From assembly GCF_011683915.1 (NCBI RefSeq), contig NZ_JAAQPH010000016.1:83474-147473 (forward strand): a stretch of 64,000 bases of DNA, in the 5' to 3' direction. The position numbers and the translations under genes were made by a program. How positions within the stretch are numbered: the stretch's first letter is position 1; the number at the start of each line of letters is the position of its first letter. Source of the DNA: Pelagibius litoralis. Its GTDB lineage: Bacteria > Pseudomonadota > Alphaproteobacteria > Kiloniellales > Kiloniellaceae. The notes under the pieces are model-generated. The model was not told the origin of the DNA. It searched no databases and saw nothing but the letters and a program-made list of their open reading frames with translations. Positions 51,420 through 59,760 of the stretch are shown one piece after another.

Positions 51420-53312
51420 ATGACCGACTATGCCCCGCCACCGCAGCCTGCGGCGACAAAGACGCCCTACAACGCAACGACCAGCAACACCGTCACGAAA
51501 GGCCTCACCGTCGAGCGTTTCGTCGGCAGCAGCCGCTCGACCCCGGGCAACGTGGGCCTTTGTCTGTGCGGCGGCGGCTCCCGCGCGCTCTCCGCCGGCA
51601 TGGGACAGCTGCGGGCGCTCAATCATCTCACCCTCAAGAAGGGGTGGCCGTCGTTGCTCAGCCAGGTGAAGGCGGTCTCCACCGTCTCCGGCGGTTCCTG
51701 GCTCGGCGTCAGTTTCGAGTACCTCGGCGGCAAGACCAGCGACACCAACTTCCTCAATGCCTATGTCGCCAACCCCCACGACCTCGTGCCAAGCAACGGC
51801 AGCAGCATCGGCGTGACCCTCGACAAGCTGCCCCCCGGCAATATCGGCGTCCCTGTCACGTCGCGCTTGTTCTCGGTTCCGGCGCTGGCGGTTGAGGCCT
51901 ACCTGCTTTGGAAGTTCTTCGGCACCCCGGCCAACATGCTCTGGCAGGTGCTGATGGGATTCCACATCCTGAGTGAGCACAACCTCTATTCACCGGCAGC
52001 CAACGCGCTGCCGACGTCGTTGTTCAGCTGGAACAAGAACACGCTGAAGCAGGACGTGGTCGGGCCCAATCCCTCTCTCGCCAAGGAGACCGCGCATCTG
52101 GTGGCCAGTGGCGCCGGACGCGCCTCCCGGCCCTATATCCTTTGCAACACAGCGATGTTTGTGAAAAAGGGCAAGACCCAACTGCTCGCCCCGGTTCAGG
52201 CGACCCCGTTCTTCACCGGCATCGTCGGCAGCCTGGACGCGGTCGATGCGAACGGCCGCAAGGTCGGCGGCGGCGGCGTCACTTCCTTTGCCTTCAACTC
52301 GGTGCTCAAGAGCGTCTCCGGCTCTGCGGTCACGGTGGCCCAGGCGCGCCAATGGTCGCTCACCGACATCGTCGGCGCCTCCAGCGCCGCCTTTGCCGGC
52401 CAGCTTCAGCAGATCATCAACGATCCGCTCCTGCTGTTGAAGTATCTCTGGGAGTTTGGCACGGAGATCTGGGACTGGCTGAAGAAACACCTGTCGAGCG
52501 CTGACCTTGCCGAGGTCGATGAAGCGGCCATCAAAGCATTTCTCAAGGCGCCCACGTTGGCAGAAGTCACCGCCGACATGGCCAGCTTCGACCCTGGCGC
52601 GATCATTCCCGCCTACGACTACTGGCCGGTCCGCAACGCAAAGCCCAATGCCAACCTCAAAACCACCCGCTTTGCCGACGGCGGCAATCTGGAGAACACC
52701 GGCGTCGCCAGCATGCTGTCCTACGGCGACATCGATTCAGTGATCGCCTGCGTGAACAGCGAGACACCGCTGGCCAAGGGTAAGAAGGGCGTCATCGACC
52801 CAAAAACCGGCAAGGAAATCCCCAAGACGCGAATCATCGTCGACGGCCAGATACCGCCGCTGTTCGGCTACCAACCCTACGACCCCAAAAAGGGTTACGT
52901 TCCTTTCGGCAAGAAAACGGCGGCGGCCAATATCTTCATCAGCCAGTCGCAGATCTTCTCAACCGGCGATTTCCCCACCCTGCTGAAGGCGCTGTGGAAG
53001 AACAGCGGCTCCGGCAGCAACGCCAACCCGGCGAACGCCCTCCAGAAACTGACGACCAAGAAGAACGACTGGTTCGGCGTTGCCAAGCGCGATGTGACCG
53101 TTGTCTGGGTCTACACCAACGCCGTCGAAACGTGGGTCTCCCTGCTGCGGCCCGACGTGCAGAAGCTGGTCGCCGCCAGCGCCGACTTCCCGCACTACGG
53201 CACCCTCGACACCAACCTCTCCGCGCCCCAGGTAAACCTGTTGGCCAGCCTCACCGCCTGGTGCGTCGGCGACCCAAGCAACAGCAAGAACTTCGTGGGG
53301 TTGTTCAAGTAA
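51420..53312 (+). CDS. Cytosolic phospholipase A2/patatin-like lipase
   Basis: 630 residues, no signal peptide. L-C-G-G-G-S-R-A near 49-56 is the oxyanion loop. T-V-S-G-G-S-W near 88-94 is the nucleophile elbow, with Ser90 at the position of the cPLA2 catalytic Ser (the preceding residue is Val, not Gly). D-G-G-N-L-E-N-T-G near 420 gives the catalytic Asp of the Ser/Asp dyad. A long hydrophobic stretch (about 150-175) and a Trp-rich segment (about 345-365) may form a lid. The spacing and D-G-G-x-x-E-N motif are closer to eukaryotic cPLA2 than to bacterial patatins. It converges on pyrC with 19 bases between. Confidence 0.85.
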   Translation: MTDYAPPPQPAATKTPYNATTSNTVTKGLTVERFVGSSRSTPGNVGLCLCGGGSRALSAGMGQLRALNHLTLKKGWPSLLSQVKAVSTVSGGSWLGVSFEYLGGKTSDTNFLNAYVANPHDLVPSNGSSIGVTLDKLPPGNIGVPVTSRLFSVPALAVEAYLLWKFFGTPANMLWQVLMGFHILSEHNLYSPAANALPTSLFSWNKNTLKQDVVGPNPSLAKETAHLVASGAGRASRPYILCNTAMFVKKGKTQLLAPVQATPFFTGIVGSLDAVDANGRKVGGGGVTSFAFNSVLKSVSGSAVTVAQARQWSLTDIVGASSAAFAGQLQQIINDPLLLLKYLWEFGTEIWDWLKKHLSSADLAEVDEAAIKAFLKAPTLAEVTADMASFDPGAIIPAYDYWPVRNAKPNANLKTTRFADGGNLENTGVASMLSYGDIDSVIACVNSETPLAKGKKGVIDPKTGKEIPKTRIIVDGQIPPLFGYQPYDPKKGYVPFGKKTAAANIFISQSQIFSTGDFPTLLKALWKNSGSGSNANPANALQKLTTKKNDWFGVAKRDVTVVWVYTNAVETWVSLLRPDVQKLVAASADFPHYGTLDTNLSAPQVNLLASLTAWCVGDPSNSKNFVGLFK

Positions 53313-53331
53313 CGGCGTAGCCGGTGAGAGC

Positions 53332-54681
53332 CTAAGACGTTGCGCCCCGCGGCATCGTCTCCGTGAAGCGCACCGGCTTGCCCGCGGCCTCGCCCGGCAG
53401 TTCGCCGTCGCGCATGACCACGCTGCCGCGGATGATGGTTGCCATGGGCCAGCCGGTGACGGTCATGCCCTCGAAGGGCGACCAGCCGCATTTTGAGGCC
53501 AGCCAGTCGCCGGTGATCTCGCGCTTGGCCTTCAAATCGACCAGGGTGAAATCGGCGTCATAGCCGACGGCGATGCGGCCCTTGCCGGCGATGTTGAAGA
53601 GGCGTTGGGCGCCCGCCGAGGTCAGATCGACCAGCCGCGGCAGGGTCAGGCGCCCCGCGTTCATATGGTCGAGCAGCAGCGGCAGCAGGGTCTGCACCCC
53701 CGGCAGGCCCGCCGGGGTGCGCGGGTAGTCCCCCGCCTTCTCCTCACGGGTATGGGGGGCGTGGTCGGAGCCGATGACATCGACGATGCCGCGGCGCAGG
53801 CCCTCCCAAAGGCCGGCGCGATGGTGTTCGGCGCGGATCGGCGGGTTCATCTGGGCCAGGGTGCCCAGGCGCTCGTAGCAGTCGGGCGCCGCCAGGGTCA
53901 GGTGCTGCGGCGTCACCTCCACCGTGGCAATATCCTTGTTGGCCGCCAGGATCGGCATTTCGTCCGCCGTGGTGATGTGCAGCACGTGGATGCGGCGCCC
54001 CGCCTCCCGCGCGATCTTCAAGAGACGCTTGGTCGAACGGATCGCCGTCTCCTCGTCGCGCCAGACCGGATGCTGATCGACGTTGGCGCCCTCGCGCACC
54101 AGCTCAAAGCGCTCACGCAGTCTTGCTTCGTCTTCGGAATGAACCGACACGCGGCGCGTCCCGCTGCTGAGCGCCGCACGCAGGGTGTCATCGTCTTCGA
54201 CCAGCAGCGATCCGGTCGACGAGCCCATGAAGATCTTCACCCCGCAGCAGCCCGGCAGACGCTCCAGCTCGCCCAGCCTGTCAGCGTTCTCCGCCGCCGC
54301 GCCGATGAAGAAAGCATGATCGCACCAGGCACGTCCCTTGGCCCGCGAAAGCTTTTCGTTCAGCGCCGCCTCGTCGATGGTCGCCGGGTTGGTGTTGGGC
54401 ATTTCGAAGACCGCCGTGACACCGCCCAACACCGCCGCCCTGGTACCGCTTTCCAGATCTTCCTTGTGGCCCAGGCCCGGCTCGCGGAAATGCACCTGGG
54501 TATCGATGACACCGGGCAGAACCGTCAGGCCCGATGCATCGAAAACCTCTGCCGCCTGCCCGGCATCCAGATCGCCGATGTCGGCGACGCGGCCGTCCTT
54601 CACGGCGACCGAAGCAGGCGCGAGGCCCGAGGGCGTGAAGACCGCGCCGCCGGTGATGATAAGATCCCATTCCTTGGACAT
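53332..54681 (-). CDS. pyrC: Dihydroorotase (class I)
   Basis: 449 residues. D-T-Q-V-H-F-R-E-P-G near 60-69 carries the first metal His pair, G-V-K-I-F-M-G-S-S-T-G near 147-157 the bridging carboxylated Lys, then H-S-E and S-D-H-A-P-H-T near 309 complete the metal site. It closes carbamoyl aspartate to dihydroorotate in pyrimidine synthesis. It is downstream of a glycosyltransferase gene on the same strand. Confidence 0.95.
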   Translation of the reverse strand: MSKEWDLIITGGAVFTPSGLAPASVAVKDGRVADIGDLDAGQAAEVFDASGLTVLPGVIDTQVHFREPGLGHKEDLESGTRAAVLGGVTAVFEMPNTNPATIDEAALNEKLSRAKGRAWCDHAFFIGAAAENADRLGELERLPGCCGVKIFMGSSTGSLLVEDDDTLRAALSSGTRRVSVHSEDEARLRERFELVREGANVDQHPVWRDEETAIRSTKRLLKIAREAGRRIHVLHITTADEMPILAANKDIATVEVTPQHLTLAAPDCYERLGTLAQMNPPIRAEHHRAGLWEGLRRGIVDVIGSDHAPHTREEKAGDYPRTPAGLPGVQTLLPLLLDHMNAGRLTLPRLVDLTSAGAQRLFNIAGKGRIAVGYDADFTLVDLKAKREITGDWLASKCGWSPFEGMTVTGWPMATIIRGSVVMRDGELPGEAAGKPVRFTETMPRGATS

Positions 54682-54722
54682 GACGGTGTTTCCTCAGGGT
54701 TTTCGGATAAGACGGGCCGGCT

Positions 54723-55793
54723 CTAACCGGCGGATTGAGCCAACAGGGGCGGTTTGTCGCTGAGCAGGCGGTCGAAGAGTTCGAGATAGCGGGCGACGGC
54801 GACCTGCTCGGTGAAGCCTTCCTCGAACCGCTGCCGGCCGGCCTGCACCAAGCGCTCGGCCGTCTGCGGCTCGGCAATCAGGCGGCCAATGGCAGCGGCC
54901 ATGGCGGCGACATCGTCGATGGGCACCAACAGCCCGTCTTCCTGATCCCCGACCAGCCAGCCCGGCCCCTGGGCCGCCGCGGCGACCATGGGCACCCGGT
55001 ACATCCAGCCTTCCAGCACCACGCTGCCCAGCGGTTCGTGACGCGACGGCACGACATAGATATCAGCGGCGGCGAAGAAGGGCGCCGGGTCGTGTTGCCA
55101 GCCGAGAAAGCGGACCCGCTCGGCGACCCCCAGACGTGCCGCTTCCTGTTCCAGCTTCTGGCGTAGCGGCCCGTCGCCGGCCAGCCAGAGATAGGCGCCG
55201 GGCAGCAGCGCCACCGACTGCAACAGGGTATCGAAGGCCTTGTTCTCATGCAGGCGGCCCAGCGCGAAGACCAACGGCGCGTCTTCGGGCGTATCCAGCG
55301 CCGCGCGGCTCTGCGGCGCTGCCTGCCGGTCCTCGACGAAGTTCGGGATCACATGGATGTTGTCTTCGGGAAAGCCCTCGCGCGCGCAGTAGGCCTTGAT
55401 GTCCGGAGTGATGCAGACCAGATGATCGCATCGCTTATAGTATTTCATGTCGTAGTAGCCGCCGAGACGGGCGAGATGCAGGAAGTCGCCTTTGGGCATC
55501 GCGGCCGAGGCGCGGCTCATGTAAGTCAGTGCCAGGTCGGGGCGAAAGTCGGCGATCTCGGCCTTGAGGATTCGGCTGGTCTTAACGTCGAGCAGGCCGC
55601 CGAAGCGCGCGGTCACCGGTTCGATGCCCCCGGCCCGCAGCACTTCCAGGCTTTTGGGGTGCGGACGGACCACCACCCGCTGCTCGACGCCGGCGCGTTT
55701 CAGGGCCACACAGAGACGCAGAAAGTGCATCTCGGCGCCGCCTTCCGGGGCGCCCGCCAGGGCCTGCAGCAAGCGCGGCATGGGACCGGTCAC
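54723..55793 (-). CDS. Glycosyltransferase family 4
   Basis: 356 residues with a GTG start at 55793; an ATG at 55781 is nearly as good. An N-terminal Rossmann domain with G-G-A-E-M-H is followed by the C-terminal GT-B domain. A-L-G-R-L-H-E-N-K-A near 177 and P-S-R-H-E-P-L-G-S-V-V-L-E near 251-263 (the E-x7-E nucleotide-sugar motif) identify GT4. It probably adds a sugar to LPS core or capsule. It is the start of a surface-glycan locus, and the tandem duplication begins at its first codon. Confidence 0.92.
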   Translation of the reverse strand: MTGPMPRLLQALAGAPEGGAEMHFLRLCVALKRAGVEQRVVVRPHPKSLEVLRAGGIEPVTARFGGLLDVKTSRILKAEIADFRPDLALTYMSRASAAMPKGDFLHLARLGGYYDMKYYKRCDHLVCITPDIKAYCAREGFPEDNIHVIPNFVEDRQAAPQSRAALDTPEDAPLVFALGRLHENKAFDTLLQSVALLPGAYLWLAGDGPLRQKLEQEAARLGVAERVRFLGWQHDPAPFFAAADIYVVPSRHEPLGSVVLEGWMYRVPMVAAAAQGPGWLVGDQEDGLLVPIDDVAAMAAAIGRLIAEPQTAERLVQAGRQRFEEGFTEQVAVARYLELFDRLLSDKPPLLAQSAG

Positions 55794-56756
55794 ACTCCCT
55801 TGAATGGATTCAGCCGGTTGGACTCAGTGACTCGCTGTCACCCGGCGCGCCAGCAAGCGCTGACGAAAGACGATCAGATAAAAGAGGATGAAGAAGGCGA
55901 AGTAAAGCTCCTGAATCTCGCTGGCACGATAGAAAATAGCGATGTCCCAGAGCCCATGGCCCTTCAGGCGTTCCCAGACTTTCGCGAACTCGGCGATGGC
56001 CGCGACCGGCAGGCAAACCAGCGGCGGCAGGAAAACGGCAAAGCGGCCTTCGCGGATCTGCGGCCTTCGCAGCGCCAGGAGCGGGATAATGATACCCCCG
56101 ATGATAACGCCGAACTCCAGCAGCGTCCGCGGTTTCTGGTCGAGCCAGGAAGAGGTGTTGTGAAGATTGGTCTCACCCTGGTCATTGACGGCCAGCCACG
56201 ACTCCGGCGTCAGCCAGCCGACGTAGTGCTGGCCCCAGCTTGCCTCCTCCCCGGCGATGTAGATGCAACCCAGCATGCCGAGAACGATCCAGATGACGAT
56301 CAGCCGGTTCGCCCGCGCTTCGGGCATCATCAGGATACGCAGGCAATAGATCACGCTGATCAGGGGAACCAGGACGTGCGCGAACTCAAGGGCCCCGACC
56401 TCGCTGCCGATGTAAACCCTGTAGAAAGCCAAATCGTAATGGGCCAGAAAGATCAGCACCGCAGCAACGGCCAGCGGCATCCAGAGGTAGAGCACCTGCG
56501 GCAGCGATTCGGCGGATGCCCCGCCGCTTGTGCCGGCGGCAGCCGTCTGCGGCGCCATACCCGCGCCTTCCTTGGGTTCATTTGCTTGAGACATCACGTC
56601 CTGACGGCGATTTCCGGGGGATAGTCCAGAGCCCTGCGGCCTGCGACCACGGCTAACGTCCTGCCTTCACTATAGTGTACCAGATGTATGTTTTTCAATG
56701 CGACCGCAAGGCTCTGCTTGCAGCGTCGGCGGCAGGTAAGCGAGGTGATCCAGTTA
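55791..56756. repeat. Tandem duplication, unit A
   Basis: About 966 bases containing one membrane-protein gene plus its upstream region. The next unit starts within 7 bases, in the same orientation, and is about 93-95% identical over its coding part. It begins at the start codon of the GT4 gene and ends in sequence homologous to the leader of the GT9 gene, so its boundaries are the two flanking glycosyltransferase starts. Confidence 0.92.
55824..56597 (-). CDS. Multi-span membrane protein of the E-E-x-S-W-G-Q type, copy A
   Basis: 257 residues with about six spans. The N-terminus is a Gly/Ala-rich cytoplasmic tail. The conserved motif G-E-E-A-S-W-G-Q-H-Y-V-G-W (about 120-132) and N-D-Q-G-E-T-N-L-H-N (about 144-153) lie in a loop between spans 4 and 5, followed by L-D-Q-K-P-R. 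This family is found in glycan and membrane-lipid loci, often with glycosyltransferases, but I know of no proven activity. Between the two copies I count 14 substitutions and one extra Glu, five of them within this loop. Confidence 0.8.
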   Translation of the reverse strand: MMSQANEPKEGAGMAPQTAAAGTSGGASAESLPQVLYLWMPLAVAAVLIFLAHYDLAFYRVYIGSEVGALEFAHVLVPLISVIYCLRILMMPEARANRLIVIWIVLGMLGCIYIAGEEASWGQHYVGWLTPESWLAVNDQGETNLHNTSSWLDQKPRTLLEFGVIIGGIIIPLLALRRPQIREGRFAVFLPPLVCLPVAAIAEFAKVWERLKGHGLWDIAIFYRASEIQELYFAFFILFYLIVFRQRLLARRVTASH

Positions 56757-56762
56757 ACCGGC

Positions 56763-57731
56763 CACACTCCCTTAAATGGATTCAGCCGGTTGGACTCAGT
56801 GACGCGCTGTCACCCGGAGCGCCAGCAGGCGCTGACGGAACACGATGAGATAAAAGAGGATGAAGAAGGCGAAGTAAAGCTCCTGAATCTCGCTGGCGCG
56901 ATAGAAAATAGCGATGTCCCAGAGCCCGTGGCCCTGCAGGCGCTCCCAGACTTTCGCGAATTCGGCGATAACCGCGACCGGCAGGCAAACCAGCGGCGGC
57001 AGGAAAACGGCAAAACGGCCCTCGCGAATCTGCGGGCGGCGCAGCGCCAGCAGCGGGATAATGATGCCGCCGATGATGACGCCGAACTCCAGCAGGGTCC
57101 GCGGCTTCTGATCGAGCCAGGAAGAGATGTTGTGAAAGTTGGTTTCCCCCTGGTCATTGACGGCCTGCCAGAACTCCGGCGTCGACCAGCCGACGTAGTG
57201 CTGTCCCCAGCTTGCTTCTTCCCCGGCGATGTAGATGCAACCCAGCATACCAAGAACGATCCAGATGACGATCAGCCGGTCCGCCCGCGCTTCGGGCATC
57301 CTCAGGATACGCAGGCAATAGATCACGCTGATCAGGGGGACCACGACGTGGGCGAACTCGAGAGCCCCAACCTCCTCGCTGCCGATGTAAACCCTGTAGA
57401 AAGCCAAATCGTAATGGGCCAGAAAGATCAGCACCGCAGCAACGGCCAGCGGCATCCAAAGGTACAGCACCTGCGGCAGCGATTCGGCGGATGCCCCGCC
57501 GCTTGCGCCGGCCGCAGGCGTCTGGGGCGCCATACCCGCGCCTTCCTTGGGTTCATTTGCTTGAGACATCACGTCCTGACGACGATTTCCGAGAGATATT
57601 GAGAGCCCTGCGATTTGCCACCGCGCGCTAACGTTCTGCGTTCACCATAGTTTACCAGATGTGTGTTTTTCAATGCGACTGCAAGGCTTTGCTTGCAGCG
57701 GCAGCGGCAGGCACGCTAGATGATCCAATCA
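56763..57731. repeat. Tandem duplication, unit B
   Basis: About 969 bases, head-to-tail with unit A. The offset is 972 bases at its left end and 975 after a 3-base insertion (the added Glu codon). It ends at the GT9 start region, where unit A carries the diverged equivalent of the same leader. At its left end the GT4 start is reduced to GTG, two codons and a stop. Confidence 0.92.
56796..57572 (-). CDS. Multi-span membrane protein of the E-E-x-S-W-G-Q type, copy B
   Basis: 258 residues, about 94% identical to copy A, with the same six-span topology and motifs. Differences include M to R near 91, L to S, S to F and L to Q in the loop after W-G-Q, and L to F and T to I in the N-D-Q-G-E-T segment. 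Each copy keeps its own upstream region, so both can be expressed. Both reading frames are intact, so the second copy is not a pseudogene. Confidence 0.8.
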   Translation of the reverse strand: MMSQANEPKEGAGMAPQTPAAGASGGASAESLPQVLYLWMPLAVAAVLIFLAHYDLAFYRVYIGSEEVGALEFAHVVVPLISVIYCLRILRMPEARADRLIVIWIVLGMLGCIYIAGEEASWGQHYVGWSTPEFWQAVNDQGETNFHNISSWLDQKPRTLLEFGVIIGGIIIPLLALRRPQIREGRFAVFLPPLVCLPVAVIAEFAKVWERLQGHGLWDIAIFYRASEIQELYFAFFILFYLIVFRQRLLALRVTARH

Positions 57732-57733
57732 AA

Positions 57734-58669
57734 ATGACCATACAGAGCCCGCAACAGATTCTCGTCATCAAGCTTTCCGCGCTCGGCGATTTCGTCCTTT
57801 CGATTGCATCCTTTCAGGCGATCAGGGCGCATCACCGCGCGGCGGAAATCACCCTGTTGACCACCGTCCCTTATCGCGCGATGGCCGAAGCCAGCGGCTG
57901 TTTCGACCGGGTGTGGATCGATCGGCGCCCGGCCTGGTGGCAGCTCGGCGGCTGGCTGGCGCTGAAACGTCAGATGACGGGCGGCGGCTTCGAACGGGTC
58001 TACGACCTGCAACGCTCCGACCGCAGCGGCGGCTATTTCCGGATGCTGGCGAACCCCAAACCCGAATGGGTCGGTACCGTCGCCGGCGCTTCCCACCGCT
58101 ATGTCATGCCCGGCGGGCCGGCACGCCACATCTGCGACCGCGAAGCCGACCAACTGGCGCTGGCCGGGGTGCCCCGGCCGGGCCTGCCCGATCTCTCTTT
58201 CCTCACCGCCGACCTGGCCCCCCTGGACCTGCCGCCGCACTATGCCTTGCTGGTGCCCGGCGGTTCGGCGCATCGGCCGGGCAAGCGCTGGCCGGCGGAG
58301 CGCTACGCAGCCCTGGCCCGCCACCTGCTCGACCGGGGCATGACGCCGCTGCTGCTGGGCGCCGAGGCGGAGCGCGCCGAAATCGCAGCGATTGCCAGGG
58401 TCGCCCCGGGCGCGCGCGACCTCTGCGGCCGGACCAGTCTGGAGGCGCTGGCCGCCCTGGGCCGCGGCGCCGGCCTTGCAGTCGGCAACGACACCGGGCC
58501 GATGCATCTGATCGCAGCCTCCGGCGCCCCTTCCCTGGTGCTCTATTCCCACGATTCGGACCCGGCAAAGATCGCTCCGCGCGGGGCCCGCGTCGAAACG
58601 CTGCGCCGCGAAGTCCTGGCCGAACTGAGTCTGGAAGACGTGATCGCCGCTCTGCCCGCCGGGACCTAG
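57734..58669 (+). CDS. Glycosyltransferase family 9 (heptosyltransferase-like) 1
   Basis: 311 residues from the ATG at 57734; an upstream in-frame ATG at 57659 lies in the duplicated leader. I-L-V-I-K-L-S-A-L-G-D-F-V-L opens the GT-B fold, P-G-G-S-A-H-R-P-G-K-R-W-P follows near 178, and V-G-N-D-T-G-P-M-H-L near 255 is the ADP-heptose site. It likely adds a heptose to LPS core. It converges on a second GT9 gene, their stop codons sharing bases. Confidence 0.9.
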   Translation: MTIQSPQQILVIKLSALGDFVLSIASFQAIRAHHRAAEITLLTTVPYRAMAEASGCFDRVWIDRRPAWWQLGGWLALKRQMTGGGFERVYDLQRSDRSGGYFRMLANPKPEWVGTVAGASHRYVMPGGPARHICDREADQLALAGVPRPGLPDLSFLTADLAPLDLPPHYALLVPGGSAHRPGKRWPAERYAALARHLLDRGMTPLLLGAEAERAEIAAIARVAPGARDLCGRTSLEALAALGRGAGLAVGNDTGPMHLIAASGAPSLVLYSHDSDPAKIAPRGARVETLRREVLAELSLEDVIAALPAGT

Positions 58670-59616
58670 GCCCCGGAGGCCTTGGCCCAGAGTTCCTGCG
58701 CCGCCCGTTCGGCGGCATTCACGGTGAGACTTTCCATGAAACAGGCCTTGGCGGCGAAATCGAAACCGTCGCCGGTCAGTTCCTGAAAGCTCTCAGGCGT
58801 GCGGACGAAACCCGCTTTCCCGCCCCAGGGGCGGTAGCGGGCATCGGGGCTGGGCCCGAACAGCCCGAGGGTCGGCACCCCCGCGGCGGCGGCCAGATGC
58901 ATGAGGCCGGAATCGTTGCCGCAGAAGAAAGCGGCGCGCTGCAGACAGGCGGCCACGTCCAGCAGATCACCGCAATTGATGAGGTCGACCCCCCGCGCAC
59001 CCGCCGCCGCCAGCACAGGCGCTGCCTGCTCCCGTTCATGGGGCGCGGCAAAAACGGCGATGCGGGCGCCGGGCAGCATTCCCTCCGGTCCGGTCAGACG
59101 CTGGGCAAGTTCCCCGAAACGCTCCGCCGGCCACTGTTTACCCATCCAGTTGGCAGCCGGCGCCATGGCCAGGATCGGCACTCCCTCCGGCAGCAAGGCC
59201 GCCGCGCGCTGGCGCGCCGCCTCGGAGAGCCAGACCGTCGGCGCCGGCGGCGGCGAGAGATCCAGCAGGTCGCCCAGTTCCTCCACCCGGTGGCGGCCCG
59301 GGCGGCGCTTGCCGATGACAAGACGCCGACCTGCCCAGAGCACATAGGCGGTGGCCGAGCCGCGCAGGTCCACCACCGTATCCCAGCGGGTCAAGGCCAC
59401 CTTGCCCAGCAGCTTCAGCCAGTGACGGTTATGGGATTGCTTGTCGACGGCAATAATCCGCTCCAGCCCCGGTACCGCAGCGAACAAGGGCGCCGACAGC
59501 CGGCCGACCGCAACCGTCACCCGGATGCCCGGCCGCTCGGCCAGCAAATGGTCCAGCAGGCCGGTCGACAGCACGGCATCGCCGATACGGGTGGCAGTGA
59601 TGAACAGCAGGCGCAT
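58666..59616 (-). CDS. Glycosyltransferase family 9 (heptosyltransferase-like) 2
   Basis: 316 residues from the ATG at 59616 (an alternative start at 59640 has no better ribosome site). R-L-L-F-I-T-A-T-R-I-G-D-A-V-L opens it, A-P-A-A-N-W-M-G-K-Q-W-P-A-E-R-F near 161 and C-G-N-D-S-G-L-M-H-L near 240 give the donor site. It transfers a sugar, probably heptose, in LPS core assembly. It is only distantly similar to the converging GT9 and has a different acceptor-domain sequence. Confidence 0.9.
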   Translation of the reverse strand: MRLLFITATRIGDAVLSTGLLDHLLAERPGIRVTVAVGRLSAPLFAAVPGLERIIAVDKQSHNRHWLKLLGKVALTRWDTVVDLRGSATAYVLWAGRRLVIGKRRPGRHRVEELGDLLDLSPPPAPTVWLSEAARQRAAALLPEGVPILAMAPAANWMGKQWPAERFGELAQRLTGPEGMLPGARIAVFAAPHEREQAAPVLAAAGARGVDLINCGDLLDVAACLQRAAFFCGNDSGLMHLAAAAGVPTLGLFGPSPDARYRPWGGKAGFVRTPESFQELTGDGFDFAAKACFMESLTVNAAERAAQELWAKASGA

Positions 59617-59760
59617 GGCGCTGACGAGGCCCAAGCTCATAAGGAATGCTACACAGGCCGCTTATAGGGCCACATCCGGGACTTGGCAAAGGCCCTTGTA
59701 CCCGGCGACAGAGGATGCCACCTCTATGCAATCGGGCTTTCTGGAAGGATTGAGGCAACC

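Noticed and set aside
55248..56624. Plus-strand open frame of 458 codons across GT4 and membrane protein A
   Set aside because: Runs opposite recognised genes and its repeated part only mirrors the tandem duplication.
57913..59667. Plus-strand 584-codon frame over both GT9 genes
   Set aside because: Out of frame with the GT9 at 57734 and antisense to the other; no recognisable motif.
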